Assembly (NCBI GenBank): GCA_023429345.1
Contig: JAEYVB010000054.1
Span: 1-5,078 of the forward strand
Source: Planctomycetota bacterium
GTDB lineage: Bacteria > Planctomycetota > Phycisphaerae > Phycisphaerales > UBA1924
Direction of reading: 5' to 3'
DNA length: 5,078 bases
Positions 3,805-5,078 of this stretch are shown in pieces. Position numbers and translations under genes: made by a program. Under the pieces are notes generated by a model that worked only from the letters and a program-made list of their open reading frames with translations, ran no database searches and was not told where the DNA came from. Within the stretch, counting starts at the first letter, position 1. The number at the start of each line of letters is the position of its first letter.

Positions 3805-5078
3805 TTAGAGCGTTTCGGCCACGAGCTTCTCTTCTTTCCACTTCTTGAGCTTGAGGCCGAGGGTGCGGACGCCGATGCCCAGAGCGACGGCGGTCTTCTG
3901 GCGGTGGCCGTTGAAGCGGCGCAGGGCGCTGACGATCGCCTCCCGCTCCAGATCTTCCAGCGGCTTGATACTGCCGTTGCTCCCGCTGGTCGCGGTCGGC
4001 TCGTGCTTAGGCTCGATGACGCCGATGGGCGCCTGGGCCGCGGCCGCGGCCGGCGCGGTGGGGATCACGCCCACGCCCAGCCACGGCCGGATCACCTCCG
4101 GACCGATCGGGCGGACCTCGCCGCCCCGGGCCTGCCGGGCGGTCGAGAGCACCACGGCCCGCTCACAGATGTTCTGAAGCTCGCGGACGTTGCCGGGCCA
4201 GGCATAGCCGCGGAGCAGGTCCATCGCCTCCGGGTCGAGCGTGGTCTCGGCTCGGCCCTCCCGCTGGCAAAAGATCCGGACGAAGTGCTCGGCCAGCGCG
4301 GGGACATCCTCCACGCGGTCACGCAGCGGCGGGAGATGGATGGGCAGCACGTTGAGCCGGAAGAAAAGATCCTGGCGGAACTCGCCCCGGGCGACCGACT
4401 GCGGCAGGTCGCGGTTGCTGGTCGCGACGATGCGGACATCGACGCCGATGGTCTGGCTCGAGCCGACGCGCTCGAAGGCCCGCTCCTGAAGGACGCGGAG
4501 GAGCTTGGCCTGGATCTGCGGGCTGATCTCGCTGACCTCATCCAGGAGCAGCGTGCCGCCATCCGCGAGCTCGAACCGCCCCTTGCGGAGGCGCTCAGCG
4601 CCGGTGAACGCGCCCCGCTCGTGGCCGAAGAGCTCGCTCTCGAGGAGGGCCTCGGAAAGGGCGGCGCAGTTGACCGCCAGAAACGGCGAGCGGCCGCGGG
4701 GCGAGAGGTCGTGGATGGCCCGCGCGACGACCTCCTTACCGGAGCCGGATTCGCCGCAGATCATGACGGTGCCCTGGCTCTCCGCGACGGCGAGGACCTG
4801 CTCCTTGACGCGGCGGATCGCCGGGGAGTTGCCGATGATGCGGTCCAGGCCGCTGGCGCTGCCGGTGGGGGCTGCGCAGGGCGCGCGGCCCGCGCCCTCG
4901 GCGACGGCGATGCGGAGCAGCGCGTTCTCACGGACGACGCCGGCGTGCTGGATCGCGCGCTTGACGGCGATCACCAGCTCGTCGCCCTCGAAGGGCTTGG
5001 TGATGTAGTCGAAGGCGCCGAGCTTGATCGCTTTGACCGCCGTGTCCACGGCGGCGAAGGCGGTCATCACGACCACGG
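3805..5078 (-). CDS. Sigma-54-dependent NtrC-family response regulator, probable flagellar activator (5' end outside window)
   Basis: An enhancer-binding activator; 423 residues are visible and the N-terminus runs off the window. Visible order: end of the receiver (VVMTAF with the switch Thr, then AFDYITKPF with its Lys; the phospho-acceptor Asp is outside); AAA+ domain about 78-310 with Walker A GESGSGKE (108-115), the sigma-54-contacting GAFTGA loop (155-160), Walker B GGTLLLDE (173-180), sensor I VATSNRDL (217-224), arginine-finger region FRQDLFFRL (233-241) and WPGNVREL (293-300); a Pro/Ala-rich linker about 320-372; and a Fis-type HTH about 376-416 (NGHRQKTAVALGIGVRTLGL). All ATPase motifs are intact. 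It hydrolyses ATP to remodel sigma-54 holoenzyme. The downstream flgB operon has a sigma-54 promoter, so a FlrC/FleR/FlgR-like flagellar role is likely, inferred from context. Its stop TAA is at 3807-3805, 5 nt from the palindrome pair. The partner kinase is not visible. Confidence 0.93.
   Translation of the reverse strand, partial: VVVMTAFAAVDTAVKAIKLGAFDYITKPFEGDELVIAVKRAIQHAGVVRENALLRIAVAEGAGRAPCAAPTGSASGLDRIIGNSPAIRRVKEQVLAVAESQGTVMICGESGSGKEVVARAIHDLSPRGRSPFLAVNCAALSEALLESELFGHERGAFTGAERLRKGRFELADGGTLLLDEVSEISPQIQAKLLRVLQERAFERVGSSQTIGVDVRIVATSNRDLPQSVARGEFRQDLFFRLNVLPIHLPPLRDRVEDVPALAEHFVRIFCQREGRAETTLDPEAMDLLRGYAWPGNVRELQNICERAVVLSTARQARGGEVRPIGPEVIRPWLGVGVIPTAPAAAAAQAPIGVIEPKHEPTATSGSNGSIKPLEDLEREAIVSALRRFNGHRQKTAVALGIGVRTLGLKLKKWKEEKLVAETL

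Noticed and set aside
3057..3808. Long plus-strand and alternate-frame reading frames across flgB and flgC
   Set aside because: Arg/Gly/Ala-rich products opposite well-recognised flagellar genes; typical shadows of high-GC coding DNA.
4092..4562. Minus-strand 156-codon frame inside the activator
   Set aside because: It overlaps the conserved AAA+ domain in another frame and encodes a Ser/Arg-rich low-complexity product.

Overview
The window looks like chromosomal DNA from a high-GC, flagellated planctomycete, most likely of the class Phycisphaerae. Three things point there. The flagellar proteins are recognisable but divergent. There is a secreted propeller-like protein with the Cys-rich dockerin-type tail (NVADFSCFL / DIADFTGFL, ending AGC) common in that group. 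There is also a response regulator with an excisionase-like helix-turn-helix in front of its receiver domain. The lineage is inferred from protein style, not from a marker gene.

Layout. Positions 97-684 (+) encode the HTH-receiver response regulator. It runs tail to tail, with only 4 nt between stop codons, into a gene at 2017-689 (-) for an exported protein of about seven repeats plus a dockerin-like C-terminus. That gene is visibly lower in GC than its neighbours. Positions 2018-2433 are mostly non-coding or degenerate. They hold a doubtful 98-codon reading frame that overlaps the start of the exported-protein gene by ATGA, and a strong GC-rich hairpin 3' of the flagellar operon. Positions 3708-2434 (-) are flgB-flgC-fliE, the proximal rod and rod-base adaptor genes of the flagellum. 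Positions 3709-3804 are a regulatory gap with a near-consensus sigma-54 promoter facing flgB and a striking back-to-back pair of palindromes. From 3805 to the window end (-) is an NtrC-type sigma-54 activator whose receiver start lies outside the window.

How it fits together. The activator carries the GAFTGA loop that contacts sigma-54, and the operon directly downstream has a -24/-12 promoter. The simplest model is that this regulator, once phosphorylated, switches on flgBC-fliE and perhaps other flagellar genes. The palindrome pair between them could separate the transcription units, act as a binding site, or be a dispersed REP-like element. The HTH-receiver regulator and the exported protein show no direct link to motility beyond proximity. 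I saw no CRISPR array, tRNA, rRNA, insertion sequence or defence module. The most novel-looking material is the palindrome pair with compensatory changes and the promoter geometry, which predicts an almost leaderless flgB mRNA.
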